Shown: piece by piece, positions 11,737 through 21,490 of the stretch
Layout: each line of letters starts with the position of its first letter
How positions within the stretch are numbered: the stretch's first letter is position 1
DNA from: Erythroxylum novogranatense
Taxonomy: Eukaryota > Streptophyta > Magnoliopsida > Malpighiales > Erythroxylaceae
Direction of reading: 5' to 3'
NCBI GenBank assembly: GCA_029891385.1
Contig: CM057230.1
Coordinates: forward strand, 55,097,414-55,161,413
DNA length: 64,000 nucleotides
Notes under the pieces: generated by a model
What the model was told of the DNA's origin: nothing
The model's input: only the letters and a program-made list of their open reading frames with translations
The model's database searches: none
Made by a program: the position numbers and the translations under genes

Positions 11737-12965
11737 ATATCCTGTCTCAATAAAACTATAACTAAAATATTTAGAAATAAATACAAATTAAATATCATAA
11801 TTATTATCTCATCATAATTTCAACCATATAGTAATTATTATAAAATTTTACATTTAATGTAAAAACTAAATATAATTAACATAATACATAAAGATAAAGA
11901 ATGCTTTATTAAGTAAATAATAATGTCATATATTAAAATTGCAAATAACATTAACCGGAAGGGCATAGAATAACATATTCCTCGCTTCTTAAAATCTTTG
12001 GATCTTATGAAATTTTAACAATTCTCACTATCTGTACTGTACCTGGCGGATTGGGCTCTATTTGTTTCCAGCAGAATACAAGCGAACTATAAATCCATTA
12101 CCTCTCAGAAGCATTTGCTTTTAATTTTGTTTTCTTATTGTACTTAGGTACTGTAGAAACTTGTACGTCTGTACTTCAAAATTTTGCGGACGAGAACTTG
12201 ACTGTCCTCTTCCCCGTATATATACATAATTGATCAAGAACCCAGATATGCGTGATAAGCAACGATGTCAAAACAAGTGCACAAGAAGTGCAGGCGAAAG
12301 ATTAGTTAATTTCGTTACCGGTTTTTGCAATGGTTCAAAAGGTGAGAATTGAAATAGCAGCTTATCTCCATACTTTTGATATACATAACATACACATATC
12401 CATTCATGTAGTGTTTTAATTCTTCATAGCCTGAGCTTCTTCCTCATAATTTAGCACGTACGTCCTAACATTCGTCCAATTCATAGGTATAGATTAGCTC
12501 CTATTCTACGTTTATCTCTTAATCTGGACCTGTACCTTTACTGCAGATAACTGTACAAAGTCCTGATGTGTAGAGTTAGAGCAGGCTTCTCAAACAAAGG
12601 TAGCAACTCAATACAGCATTGGCTTTTAGCCGACGTCTCTAGACTTTTGGTTGAGGACTTGGTGACTTTGAGCGCATGACTTTAAGCAGAATCATTCGTA
12701 TTAACTTTTATTTCACACATCATTTCTTAATTTCCTATTGCAGTAAGTAGGCTGATGATATGGTAATTGAGCCGCGTCTAATATAATTTTCTTCTTGCCA
12801 AAAGACAAAAGTATGCAATGTGACTAATTAAGGATATGAAGACTATAGGTAAACAGCAATAACAATGACCTACGTTTCTGACCATTAGCCATAGATAGTG
12901 AAAACATTAGATACTCATAAAATTATTCTTCTTCATTAACCAGAGTAGGGGATTCTGATGGAGCT
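11737..12965. other. Intergenic DNA downstream of polyphenol oxidase
   Basis: AT-rich and non-coding as far as can be seen. The part next to 12966 must contain the 3'UTR and polyadenylation region of the polyphenol oxidase gene; no canonical AATAAA is present close to the stop, only a weak GAATAATTTT on the minus strand near 12918-12928. Confidence 0.45.
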
Positions 12966-14765
12966 TCACAGATTTTGAAGCAATTCTGTTTTAATGCCAC
13001 CAACGGTGATAAGACCCTCTCCACTTCTGGGCACGAGAGTAACAACCAGTTCGTCGTCGTCGTCAGCTCCCAAATCTTCCAACAGCTCTGTGATTCCCAA
13101 TCTCAAGCACGTCGTCATTGTGTTCATACCCTTATGCTTGTGAGGCACATTCACAAAGCTCCCTGCAAACTCTGTGTTATCTGGTGTGGTATTTGTCTCA
13201 TCTTCATCGTTTATGAACACGTCGAACTTGGCACTGACCTCTCTTTTCAGCTTAATCCCCTCTATCACAAGAACTTCCTCTTCCACTTCTTTCTCTTCAC
13301 TGCTTCTTGATTTCTTTGGCCTTGCAACTTTTGCACTCACCACTTTATCCAAAACCAATGGGAATGCAGTGAGTGGTGTGAGTTTTTTCTTTGTTTCTGC
13401 TGCAAATGCTGCTTTGGTTTGGCCAAAAGCCTTCATAGCCACTTTCTTGGATGACCTTTTCGGAGTGGGCTTAGCCTTTAGCCAAGGAATATCAACATCT
13501 TGAAAGTCATACCCTAGCTTTCTTGTATCAAGGCAATCTCTGACCTTAACACGAACAAGATTCTTGTTCTCATCGTAGAACAAGAAGGTCGAATCAAGCC
13601 AATCCCCGTCTGAAATATCTTTATGTTTCTTGTCTAATTTCTTCCATATGTTCCACATTCGGTCAACGTTAGAGTGATGAGCATAAAATAAAGGGTCCCT
13701 ACCAGCCGAGTAGAAATTTCCCATGTCTTCACCGTTCGGTTGAGTTGGGTCACCGGTCCAAATGTGAAGCTGAGTGTGTGGTGTCGTCTCAATTGTTCCA
13801 GCTCCAGGGTCTGGATCACCACCTGCTCTATAAGCTGCACCGAAAAAGAGGGTATTGGTTTTGGAAGAAGTGACCATTTGCCGATACATAAGTGCAAAAT
13901 TACTGGCGTATAATTTGCTGGGGTCTGTTATAGGGGTCTTCTTGCTACTGTAGTCAAGATCGAGCAAAGTTGGTGGCACGTGACTCCTGTTTCGGAAAGA
14001 GTTGTATAGTGGCGATCCAAGACTGATGTAATCTGCTGGCATTTTCATGCCAGGAATTGCATCCCAATTCCAAAATGGCATAGCAAAAGATGGATCATTG
14101 ATCAATTTGCCAAGGGTTCTCTCGAAGAAGTAGAGGTACCACCTATGAAAAGGAAAGAAGAGCCACGAATTGTGAATTTGGAGGTCCAAATCTGGGAAAC
14201 CCACTTGGTGATAAGCACCATTGCAATAAGCACAGTGGACGCTTGCTTGTTGCATGAAGCTACGAGGGTCATCACCAGGTAAAGATCTCATGAGCTCCAT
14301 GGCTCTGGAGAATTTCGCTGTGTAGGCATCACTAAGTTTATGAGCAGCGGGTCTTATCCGAATTCTAGTTTGTGGAGGAGGAAACTTGAAGTCAACGATC
14401 TTTATGTCTGTAGGAGGACAACAGTTGACAGGTTTAGCACCAGTTGGCAAGTCAGCTGCGCCGCATTTTGTGAGATCCGGCGCTGCAACTGGTGCAGCAA
14501 AGGCAAAAGAGTCAGAAAGAGCCGTGGCGCCGGAGAGACCACCGATACCAAGGAGTACATCTCTTCTTGTAGCAGAGTTATGGTTTAGCAAATGCTTGTC
14601 ATCATCAGTATTACTGCTAGTGCTATTGGCTTTGTTTGAAACTCGGGGGTTGAAGTGAGGAGTCCTTCTTGTTATTCTGCGATCAAAGGGTAGGGGGGTT
14701 TTGGTGAAGGAGGCGGTAGAAATGTTGGCAGGTGGGGCGGTGATCGGAGAAGAAAATGAAGTCAT
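12966..14765 (-). CDS. PPO: Polyphenol oxidase (catechol oxidase), plastid-targeted, intronless
   Basis: A 599-residue single-exon protein. It oxidises o-diphenols to quinones with O2 at a coupled dicopper centre in the thylakoid lumen. Domains in order: Ser/Thr-rich chloroplast transit peptide (1-about 60); a twin-arginine lumen signal (TRRDVLLGIGG, about 66-76, then an Ala-rich stretch to about 95); tyrosinase core with CuA histidines H177, H198, H207 (VHCAYCNGAYHQVGF and HNSWLFFPFHRWYLYF; C181 is placed to form the Cys-His thioether); CuB H330, H334 and H363/H364 (HTQLHIWTGD, PLFYAHHSNVDRMW; F360 is the gate-type Phe); PPO1_DWL (DWLDSTFLFYDE, from 388); PPO1_KFDV (KFDVFINDEDE, from 513) to the C-terminus. 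All catalytic residues are present, so it looks functional. I chose ATG 14765 rather than the in-frame ATG at 14900 because it starts a normal transit peptide and because a TATA box lies between them (14847-14854). Confidence 0.95.
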   Translation of the reverse strand: MTSFSSPITAPPANISTASFTKTPLPFDRRITRRTPHFNPRVSNKANSTSSNTDDDKHLLNHNSATRRDVLLGIGGLSGATALSDSFAFAAPVAAPDLTKCGAADLPTGAKPVNCCPPTDIKIVDFKFPPPQTRIRIRPAAHKLSDAYTAKFSRAMELMRSLPGDDPRSFMQQASVHCAYCNGAYHQVGFPDLDLQIHNSWLFFPFHRWYLYFFERTLGKLINDPSFAMPFWNWDAIPGMKMPADYISLGSPLYNSFRNRSHVPPTLLDLDYSSKKTPITDPSKLYASNFALMYRQMVTSSKTNTLFFGAAYRAGGDPDPGAGTIETTPHTQLHIWTGDPTQPNGEDMGNFYSAGRDPLFYAHHSNVDRMWNIWKKLDKKHKDISDGDWLDSTFLFYDENKNLVRVKVRDCLDTRKLGYDFQDVDIPWLKAKPTPKRSSKKVAMKAFGQTKAAFAAETKKKLTPLTAFPLVLDKVVSAKVARPKKSRSSEEKEVEEEVLVIEGIKLKREVSAKFDVFINDEDETNTTPDNTEFAGSFVNVPHKHKGMNTMTTCLRLGITELLEDLGADDDDELVVTLVPRSGEGLITVGGIKTELLQNL

Positions 14766-14846
14766 GGTGATAGATGATTTCACGGAAGACTCATTTTGTA
14801 ATGTAATAAATGTAATGATGTTGTAATGTCCATCCAATGCCCATGG

Positions 14847-14854
14847 TTTTATAA
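14847..14854 (-). promoter_or_regulatory. Probable TATA box of the polyphenol oxidase gene
   Basis: The minus strand reads TTATAAAA about 85 bases upstream of the chosen ATG. This would place transcription start near 14815-14825 and give a 5'UTR of about 50-60 bases. It argues against the longer reading frame that starts at 14900, which would begin upstream of the TATA box. Confidence 0.6.
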
Positions 14855-15160
14855 TGAAGTGTGCTGAATTTTCCTTGGAGCTGAAGCACCTCGTCCACAT
14901 GAATCAAGGAAAAGGAAATGTTTTGGATAAGCGGATTTTTATTTACTATAGTATCCGTTTAATTATATAACATACTCATTTGTCAATAAAAAGCTTTGAA
15001 TTTTCTTGGAAACCTTCCAGTGGACATCGCGGAGCTGAAAATGACGCAAGTGGTAGCGAAATTACGTTTTGTGACAGATGAACCACTGACACTGCCACTA
15101 AGTAAGGGCGAGTGCGTGATTACCGCAATGTAATCTCTTTACAGATAGGAGGACTGATCC

Positions 15161-15282
15161 TCTGTCCACTTTATTCTATCCTATCCTGTCCATTTATATC
15201 TGAGTCATCCATTTATGTAGGTCCCACATAAGTGGATGGCTCAGATGTAAATTAACAGGGTAAGACAGGATAAAATGGACAG
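15161..15282. mobile_element. Foldback MITE-like inverted repeat, about 122 bp
   Basis: The left arm 15161-15218 (starting TCTGTCCACTTTATTCTATC) is an imperfect reverse complement of 15226-15282 (ending TAAAATGGACAGGA), separated by a loop of about 7 bases. Inner arms TGAGTCATCCATTTATGT and ACATAAGTGGATGGCTCA pair almost fully. It has the size and shape of a plant miniature inverted-repeat element. No target-site duplication could be defined. Confidence 0.65.
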
Positions 15283-15743
15283 GAAATTTGAGGTGTACAG
15301 ACAGATGTCTGAAATCTTTTTCACAAAAATCCTGTAGCACAATTTAAGTTTTTTAAAGTCATGCTAAAGGGTAGCACAATAATGTAATCTCTTTACATTA
15401 TTACTACGCAATAATGTAATAACTACGCAAATTATTCACTAAGGGATTTTAGTAAAGGAAAACGAATCTTTTTTTAGAAATTAAAAATTCATTAATGATA
15501 ATAAAAGTTTAAGAGTATAGAATTTAACTAACCAAAACAACCACGTTATAGTATTGTAAATTAAATGTAACTAAACATAACAAGAAATGATAATGTTGCA
15601 AACAAAAGAGGAAGGTCTAACAAAGCGATTGCATTTTGTAAAAGGAGTTCTCTAACCGACTACCGAATTTTCAAACATTACCTAATTAGGGTTGGGAGAT
15701 TTGGAGACTTCGAGGGAGTCGCTTAAATAACTCTCAGGATCTA
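15283..15743. other. Intergenic stretch between MITE and E3
   Basis: Non-coding. A short string around TAATGTAATCTCTTTACA at 15382-15400 repeats one at 15127-15143 on the other side of the MITE, possibly an old local duplication. Nothing else is recognisable. Confidence 0.4.
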
Positions 15744-16485
15744 TGTAACACCCCACTCCCGCATGACCCGAACTCGACATCGATAGTGATATCCAGAGTT
15801 AAATCTTGCGCTGAGGTGGCGTCTTCATCACTCGATCAAAACTCAAGATATTTTTTTGAAACATTTACATACTTTATATATATTATGCAAAAATAATTTA
15901 CATAAATAATCATTGGTAAGTTCAATGACCACGGGGCCCTTTTGTAAATACAATTTCATTCGGTTTGTTAACTTTAAAACTTGACCTAATCATGATTAAT
16001 ACAAAATTCGAAAATACATTTATCGAACACTAATGCAGTATACGAGCGATCCCGACTTCTTCTAGCATTATCGTCCAGTTGCCTAATGGGGTATTCTTAC
16101 GAGTCCGAAAAATAATTGCAAATTTTGGGTGAGTTTTGGCTTCGGTGAGTGAACCATCATCGATGGTTCACTCAATTTATACAACACATCAATTCACATA
16201 ACATATATTCACATTCTTGCAAATTTGACCCCATTTCCCCATTTCACTCGAATACAGACAATTTGATACATTTCATTCAATTTAGACATACATAACCAAT
16301 TGAATTCATACCACAATCAAGCATAACACAGTTGTTTCATAATTCACTTTCAGAGGTACCACATGATTGGTACCACAGAACATAAGGCATTTTTCCTTTC
16401 ACTTAATCAAAATGATTAAATTAAATGCAAATAGCATACGCATGTGACACTTTTTCAATTTATTTCGGTGTTGTGACCGAGCGCC

Positions 16486-16575
16486 TGAACTGTCCCAATA
16501 TGGGCGCATTAATCGTTGAGCCTGAGACTCTGAACTGTCCCAATATGGGCGCATTAATCGTTAAGCCAGAGGCTC
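16486..16575. repeat. 45-bp tandem repeat x2 in the E3 LTR cassette
   Basis: Two head-to-tail 45-bp units (16486-16530 and 16531-16575), each starting TGAACTGTCCCAATATGGGC and ending with a GTTGAGCC/GTTAAGCC...CTC string. They lie between the GTTGTGACCG and CGGTCACAAC arms. Other LTRs in the window carry different short repeats at the same place. Confidence 0.85.
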
Positions 16576-17427
16576 TGAAATTGTAGGACTCGAGGCCCAT
16601 ATACGTTGAGCTTTAAGCTCTCGATGGCTGCTCCGGTCACAACTATCATTTACTGATTATGCACTCATGCATGGAATACATATGTCGCAATTATGCAGTA
16701 TCCACATCTCCATCATTTTCAAATTATCATATTCGAACAAACAGTTCACAAGTAATCACATCAAAATCAAAATCACATTTAAAACACGGAGATCCCAAAT
16801 TTTCAAACAATTAACACTTCTATGTCATAGCTTCTCAATTCATCGAACTTTCTATCCGGAATCCATAATCAAACACAATCCCACCATTATTCTCTACAGA
16901 ATTATAAGAACATAATTATAACACATAATAATTGAGGAACCGTCTAGGTCACTCACTTATAGCTTCCGAGCTAATGCCTGGAAGTCTCGGCAACGTCCGT
17001 GTGCTGACGTTCCAAATGTGCCTCTATAACATTCAAAATATACCACTATTACCAAATGCACAATCAAGACTATTTAATAATGCACATGTAGAAATTAAAA
17101 TGTGTATAATGCATATTCGTGACATTTCCAGCACTATTCCACAATTTCTCATCACAAAAATTTTCTCTAAAAATTTGAAAGCTATAGACACTAAAATCAC
17201 TTAATTCGGACATCTATTAGGTCCAATTATAAATAAAACACGGACCAGAAAAATATTGACTCAGTCCCCTCTCTTTTACCTAACCAATCCACGTCAATTT
17301 CATCTCCACAAATTCACAATTATCCATAGAAATGAAATTAAAAGTCTCACGAATCCGATGCCTCGAGAATCAGGTCAATCGGAGGTCAGACGGAAAAGTT
17401 ATACACAATAGAGTGGAGAGAGGTCAA

Positions 17428-17531
17428 TTCAGGAAAAATACATGTCCTAGTCGACTAGTCAGAGGTTGTAGTCGATTAGTTCAGGAAAAATACATATCCT
17501 AGTCGACTAGTCGGAGGTTGTAGTCGACTAG
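17428..17531. repeat. 52-bp tandem repeat x2 with TAGTCGACTA palindromes (E3 LTR)
   Basis: Units 17428-17479 and 17480-17531 differ at only a few bases. Each contains CCTAGTCGACTAGTC and GTTGTAGTCGA[CT]TAG, so palindromic SalI-type cores recur four or more times in about 110 bp. The same arrangement, inverted, is in E2 at 29178-29280. Confidence 0.9.
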
Positions 17532-17574
17532 GTCGACTACAGTGACCGACTGGAAGCTTTATTCTTTCTTCTGC

Positions 17575-18480
17575 CGACATCCCAACTTTCACAAATCATA
17601 ACTCTTTACTCCGAACTCCAATTGGACAAACTTGGTATCAATTTCAAGATAAAAGAAAGCCCTACAAGTTTTATGCAGCACAAAAAAACCAATTTTATCT
17701 ATAAGGGTGTAAAAAATGCAACATAAGTTACTGCCTGAACAATGTTTCACAAAACAGTATACCATTTTTGCAAAAATCATAACTTTCCATCCCTTTTGCC
17801 AAAAATTCCAAACTTTATATCAATAAAAAGAGAAAAGCAAATTATATAACTTTCATGAACAACTTGGAAGCCAATTCTATCTATAACCAAATCAAATTCT
17901 CAAGCAAAGCTTCTTCCTACCCAAATTATTCTCAACAATAACCTGATCTTTCAAAATTCATAACTTCTTATCCCATTTTTGAAAAATTTCAAGCTTGGTA
18001 TCGTTGAAAAGAGCAGAACACATGCTACAATTCTCATGAAGGACTTAGGACCAAATTTCATCTCTAACTAGGTCAAATTCTCTCATAAATGTGGTTGTCC
18101 TTTTAAAGCTTATTAAGCAACCATTTCACCTAAACCATGTTCAAACTTTGAAAATGCATAACTTACAATCCTTATATCCACAATTGACATATTATACCTC
18201 ATTAGAAAGCTACAACAATCCTCTACAACTTTTCAGAAGATCACTTGAGCCAATTTCACCCCTAACAGTCCACAATTAACATCAGAATACAGAAAGCACA
18301 AAACCTATACACTTAAAGCCATCTGCACTCAAAACACATTTTCAACTGAATTACCACCTGAACATTAACACACCATAAATTTTAACCTACAAATCAAAAA
18401 AATTCATACTTAGTGGTGTTAGAAGCTAACATGTAAATCTTCAACTTTCATGAAGACCAATTCCACAAAATCAGTCTACT
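17575..18480 (-). repeat. Degenerate repeats of about 100-150 bp in the E3 LTR
   Basis: At least five diverged units share a common order on the plus strand: CA[TA]AACT(CT)T...CC, then a run like AAACTTGGTATCAATT, then a purine-rich piece, then a core like TACAACTTTCATGA. Clear units begin near 17590, 17765, 17945, 18150 and 18395. In element orientation the core reads TCATGAAAGTTGTAG...AGAAGTTATG. No protein is encoded. Confidence 0.65.
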
Positions 18481-19902
18481 TTATCCTAGAAAAATTCTCA
18501 AAGTTTCTGGTCTTCGATGTTAGACCCAAAATCAGGACACTATTCACACAACACACATAACTTTCCGGTCTTCAAGCCATGTTTCTTAAGTTTAATTTAA
18601 GTCAAACCTCAATTCAATAGCACAATCATATCAAAAGTTATGACCACAAATCTGAAACCTACACAAAGTAAAATTTTTCCAGAATTTATACCTAACACAA
18701 CTCCTTTCATTCTAACACCATTCCTACATCAATAAGCATCCAATTTAGTCTCTAATTCAGCCACAAGTTCATCAAGACATTCACTTGAATAAAAACCCAC
18801 AAAATTTCCAGCACACATGCTCCATCATTGCCTTTTAAGAATTAATCATCTAACATCATTAAAACCATTTCAAAACACACAATTCACACACTACACATGT
18901 TAAACATCATCCTCAATCAACCATAAATTCACCAAGCAAATAATCTACCCATTTACACTAACCACAAGTTCAAGTAATTAATGTAGAATTTATCATAAGG
19001 AAAGCTTCTAGCTACCATAAAACACAAAGCTTACCTATTAAAGCTTCAATCTTCCAATCTTCCTAACTTCTCCCAACCTCTCCAACTTTCCCCATCATAT
19101 ACGACCATCAACTCTCAAAGCTTAGCTTAGGATTTTTCTTTGTGAACAAAGGAAGAGGAAGCACATACCATAGGAGGGGTTCTTGTGTGGATGGAGGTGA
19201 GTAACAATTAAGCTAAAAAAATGGAGAAAAATTCGATGAAGGAGAAGAGGAAGCACCATCGGATGAGAGAGGATAAAAAAATCACTTTAAAAGCCCTTTT
19301 TTCCATTCCAAAATGGAAGTATCGTGAAGCCTACAACAAGTGGGTTAATTTGATAACCTTTAATAATAAGTCTAAGTAGGCAAGTGACATGTGTCACTTG
19401 CCACTTGTCTTATTTATAAGCCCTCATTAATTCATTTCCAAAAATAATTCAATTTCTACTACAATTTCTCTCCAAATTTCAATGGCTCAAAGTAAAAATT
19501 CCTAAAATCATGTATCTAATTTTCTAGTACCATTGGACAGTCATTTTCGGTACCAGAAACCAAATCAGCTTGTCACTTGTAAATTTTCCAGTCCGGAAAG
19601 GTATCCCGAAAAATTTCCAGAAAAATTTCTAAAATTTCACAAAAATAAAAAAAACACAAAAATCCACTTCAATTTGATTTTCAAGCACTAATTCATATGT
19701 TTCTCACAATAACACATATGCCGGGAAATGTCATGAATGCATATACAATCATGTGCATATACAAAAATTACAATTTATGCATATATGGGGGCCATATTAG
19801 GCATGACCATGCCGAGATATGTTCACACACTCATATCTCATTCCAAATTACCATTTTACCCTTCCCATCAGAGATGGGATGTTACAACTTTCCTCTCCTA
19901 AT

Positions 19903-21490
19903 AAAAATTTCGTACTCGAAATTCACTTTTGAAAAAGAAGAAGGTAGGGTACTGTTATTTTATGTACTCCTCCATTTCTTATATCATCTTTTCACTCAAT
20001 GCTTTCTTTCATAAAATCACCATTGATAGCGTCGATAGGTCTCTCAATTTTCTGTTTAGATATCATACTTTCTCCATTATATCCTTGATGAGTTTCAAAA
20101 TATACAACTCCTTACTTCCAGTTTCAAGGCCACATATATCGGATTATAACAATATTATACATAAAATCACTCATCATGCCTCAGTCCCATTTTTGCTATC
20201 ATTTTATATAGATCACTTTATGTCACCCTTAACTTCCCTTATTACCTTTGTATCTCATCTCACTACACCTTGGCACAGGTGATTCACTCAAAATCTTTCT
20301 CCAAATAGTCACAACTTCGATGTAATCCACCAAAATCCATCCGTCTATCAAAACCACTTTATTCTGATTTTCAATTCATTTCACTCACTCACTAATAGTA
20401 TCCCAAATTTGTTCTGACTTTTACTCAGGGTGATCGACTCTTTTTTTCGTCTCACTAAAATAATGACGATTTTGCCTGTAGCTACTTTGCACTATACATT
20501 AATCTTAATCTTATATGTTGAAGCATTCCAGATATATAAGTTTTATAACTGTCTCCTATGGTCAAGACTACAAGTAACTCGAACATATAAGCACTCAGTC
20601 CGAGATTCGTAGCCGCCAATTCCTCTCTCGAGGTACACTAGTACACATACTATATTCCATCACAATTTCTCAAATCCTCAATTTGTGCTTTTCTAATCCC
20701 TTTTTGCAAAACTGTTGTTACTTTTCCATAACTAATAAGATTTCCTTTTTGATCCATTTTAGCTCATCATTATACCCTCTTTATTTCGCTAGATTGCGTA
20801 ACTTAATATCCACATATGTGGTACTCTGCTATGAAATGGTCTATTCGATACTGTTGATTGAAACATTAGCTTTATTAGGATAGGTCCCTCAACACAATCC
20901 TTTCAATCTTTCCCAATTCCAGTCTTACCTTAATCTCTACTAATCTGTCTAGTCATATGTATATCTCATATATTTCTGTCCACATCATGATTCTACGCTT
21001 TCAAATCAACTATTATGGCCAAAAAAAAAATTTCACATCATATCCCTCTATTTAGCTCATGTAGCTATATTTATCTCTAAGTACACAAAATCACCTTATA
21101 CATTACAACCAATTCCCTCTTGATCTCGATTGGGAACCTCTATTGTGCATACTACAAACTCTCCGAATCCGAATGGCATACTTAATACTATCGTTATTTT
21201 GTTTCAGTCATCAGTAACACGGCTTACATACTTTTCTCTCAAATACTCAATATATGCTCTGTACCTTTATGACCATAGTTATCAACTAATGTCATTTTGC
21301 TTGGATCACATTAACCTTCAATATCACAATCCTATCGAGGTGTGGTCAACTCCAATAGATCTAACCTCAAACTCAGTGTGCTTAAGTTCAGTTCTCGTAA
21401 TTCCTTAAGTAACTAATTCCTCAGTGCAGTAGTATTATCACATGCTATTCTCAATTTTTTTCATTGAACTTCCTTTTTCTCATACAGGCA
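19903..21490 (-). pseudogene. E3 internal remnant, trace of chromovirus pol C-terminus
   Basis: Mostly unreadable. Next to the polypurine tract the minus strand still shows, across stops, an EEY-x-x-x-QYPTFF-like string that lines up with EEHMRRQYPHLF of the E1 chromodomain, followed by a terminal ...EFRVRNFY-like end comparable to E1's GRNFY. Farther in (20000-21490) no domain could be recognised. I infer a heavily mutated pol 3' end. Confidence 0.45.

Larger units (their letters stand above)
15744..19886 (-). repeat. E3 3' LTR, 4143 bp
   Basis: Plus-strand edges are TGTAACACCCC at 15744 and GATGTTACA at 19886. Reading along the element (minus): 24-bp palindrome 19402-19379, TATA-like CTTTTAAAG near 19293, leader, GTAAGC donor near 19034, degenerate repeats about 18480-17575, two 52-bp units with TAGTCGACTA palindromes (17531-17428), donor-like GTGAGTGACC (16956), cassette bounded by 16643-16634 and 16479-16470, hairpin 16169-16151, branch-like CTCAC (16133-16129), an acceptor equivalent mutated to CGG (16107-16105), then 361 bp to the end. 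Confidence 0.88.

Noticed and set aside
12975..14658. Plus-strand and alternative-frame reading frames over polyphenol oxidase
   Set aside because: They are shadows of the intact polyphenol oxidase frame and show no domain.
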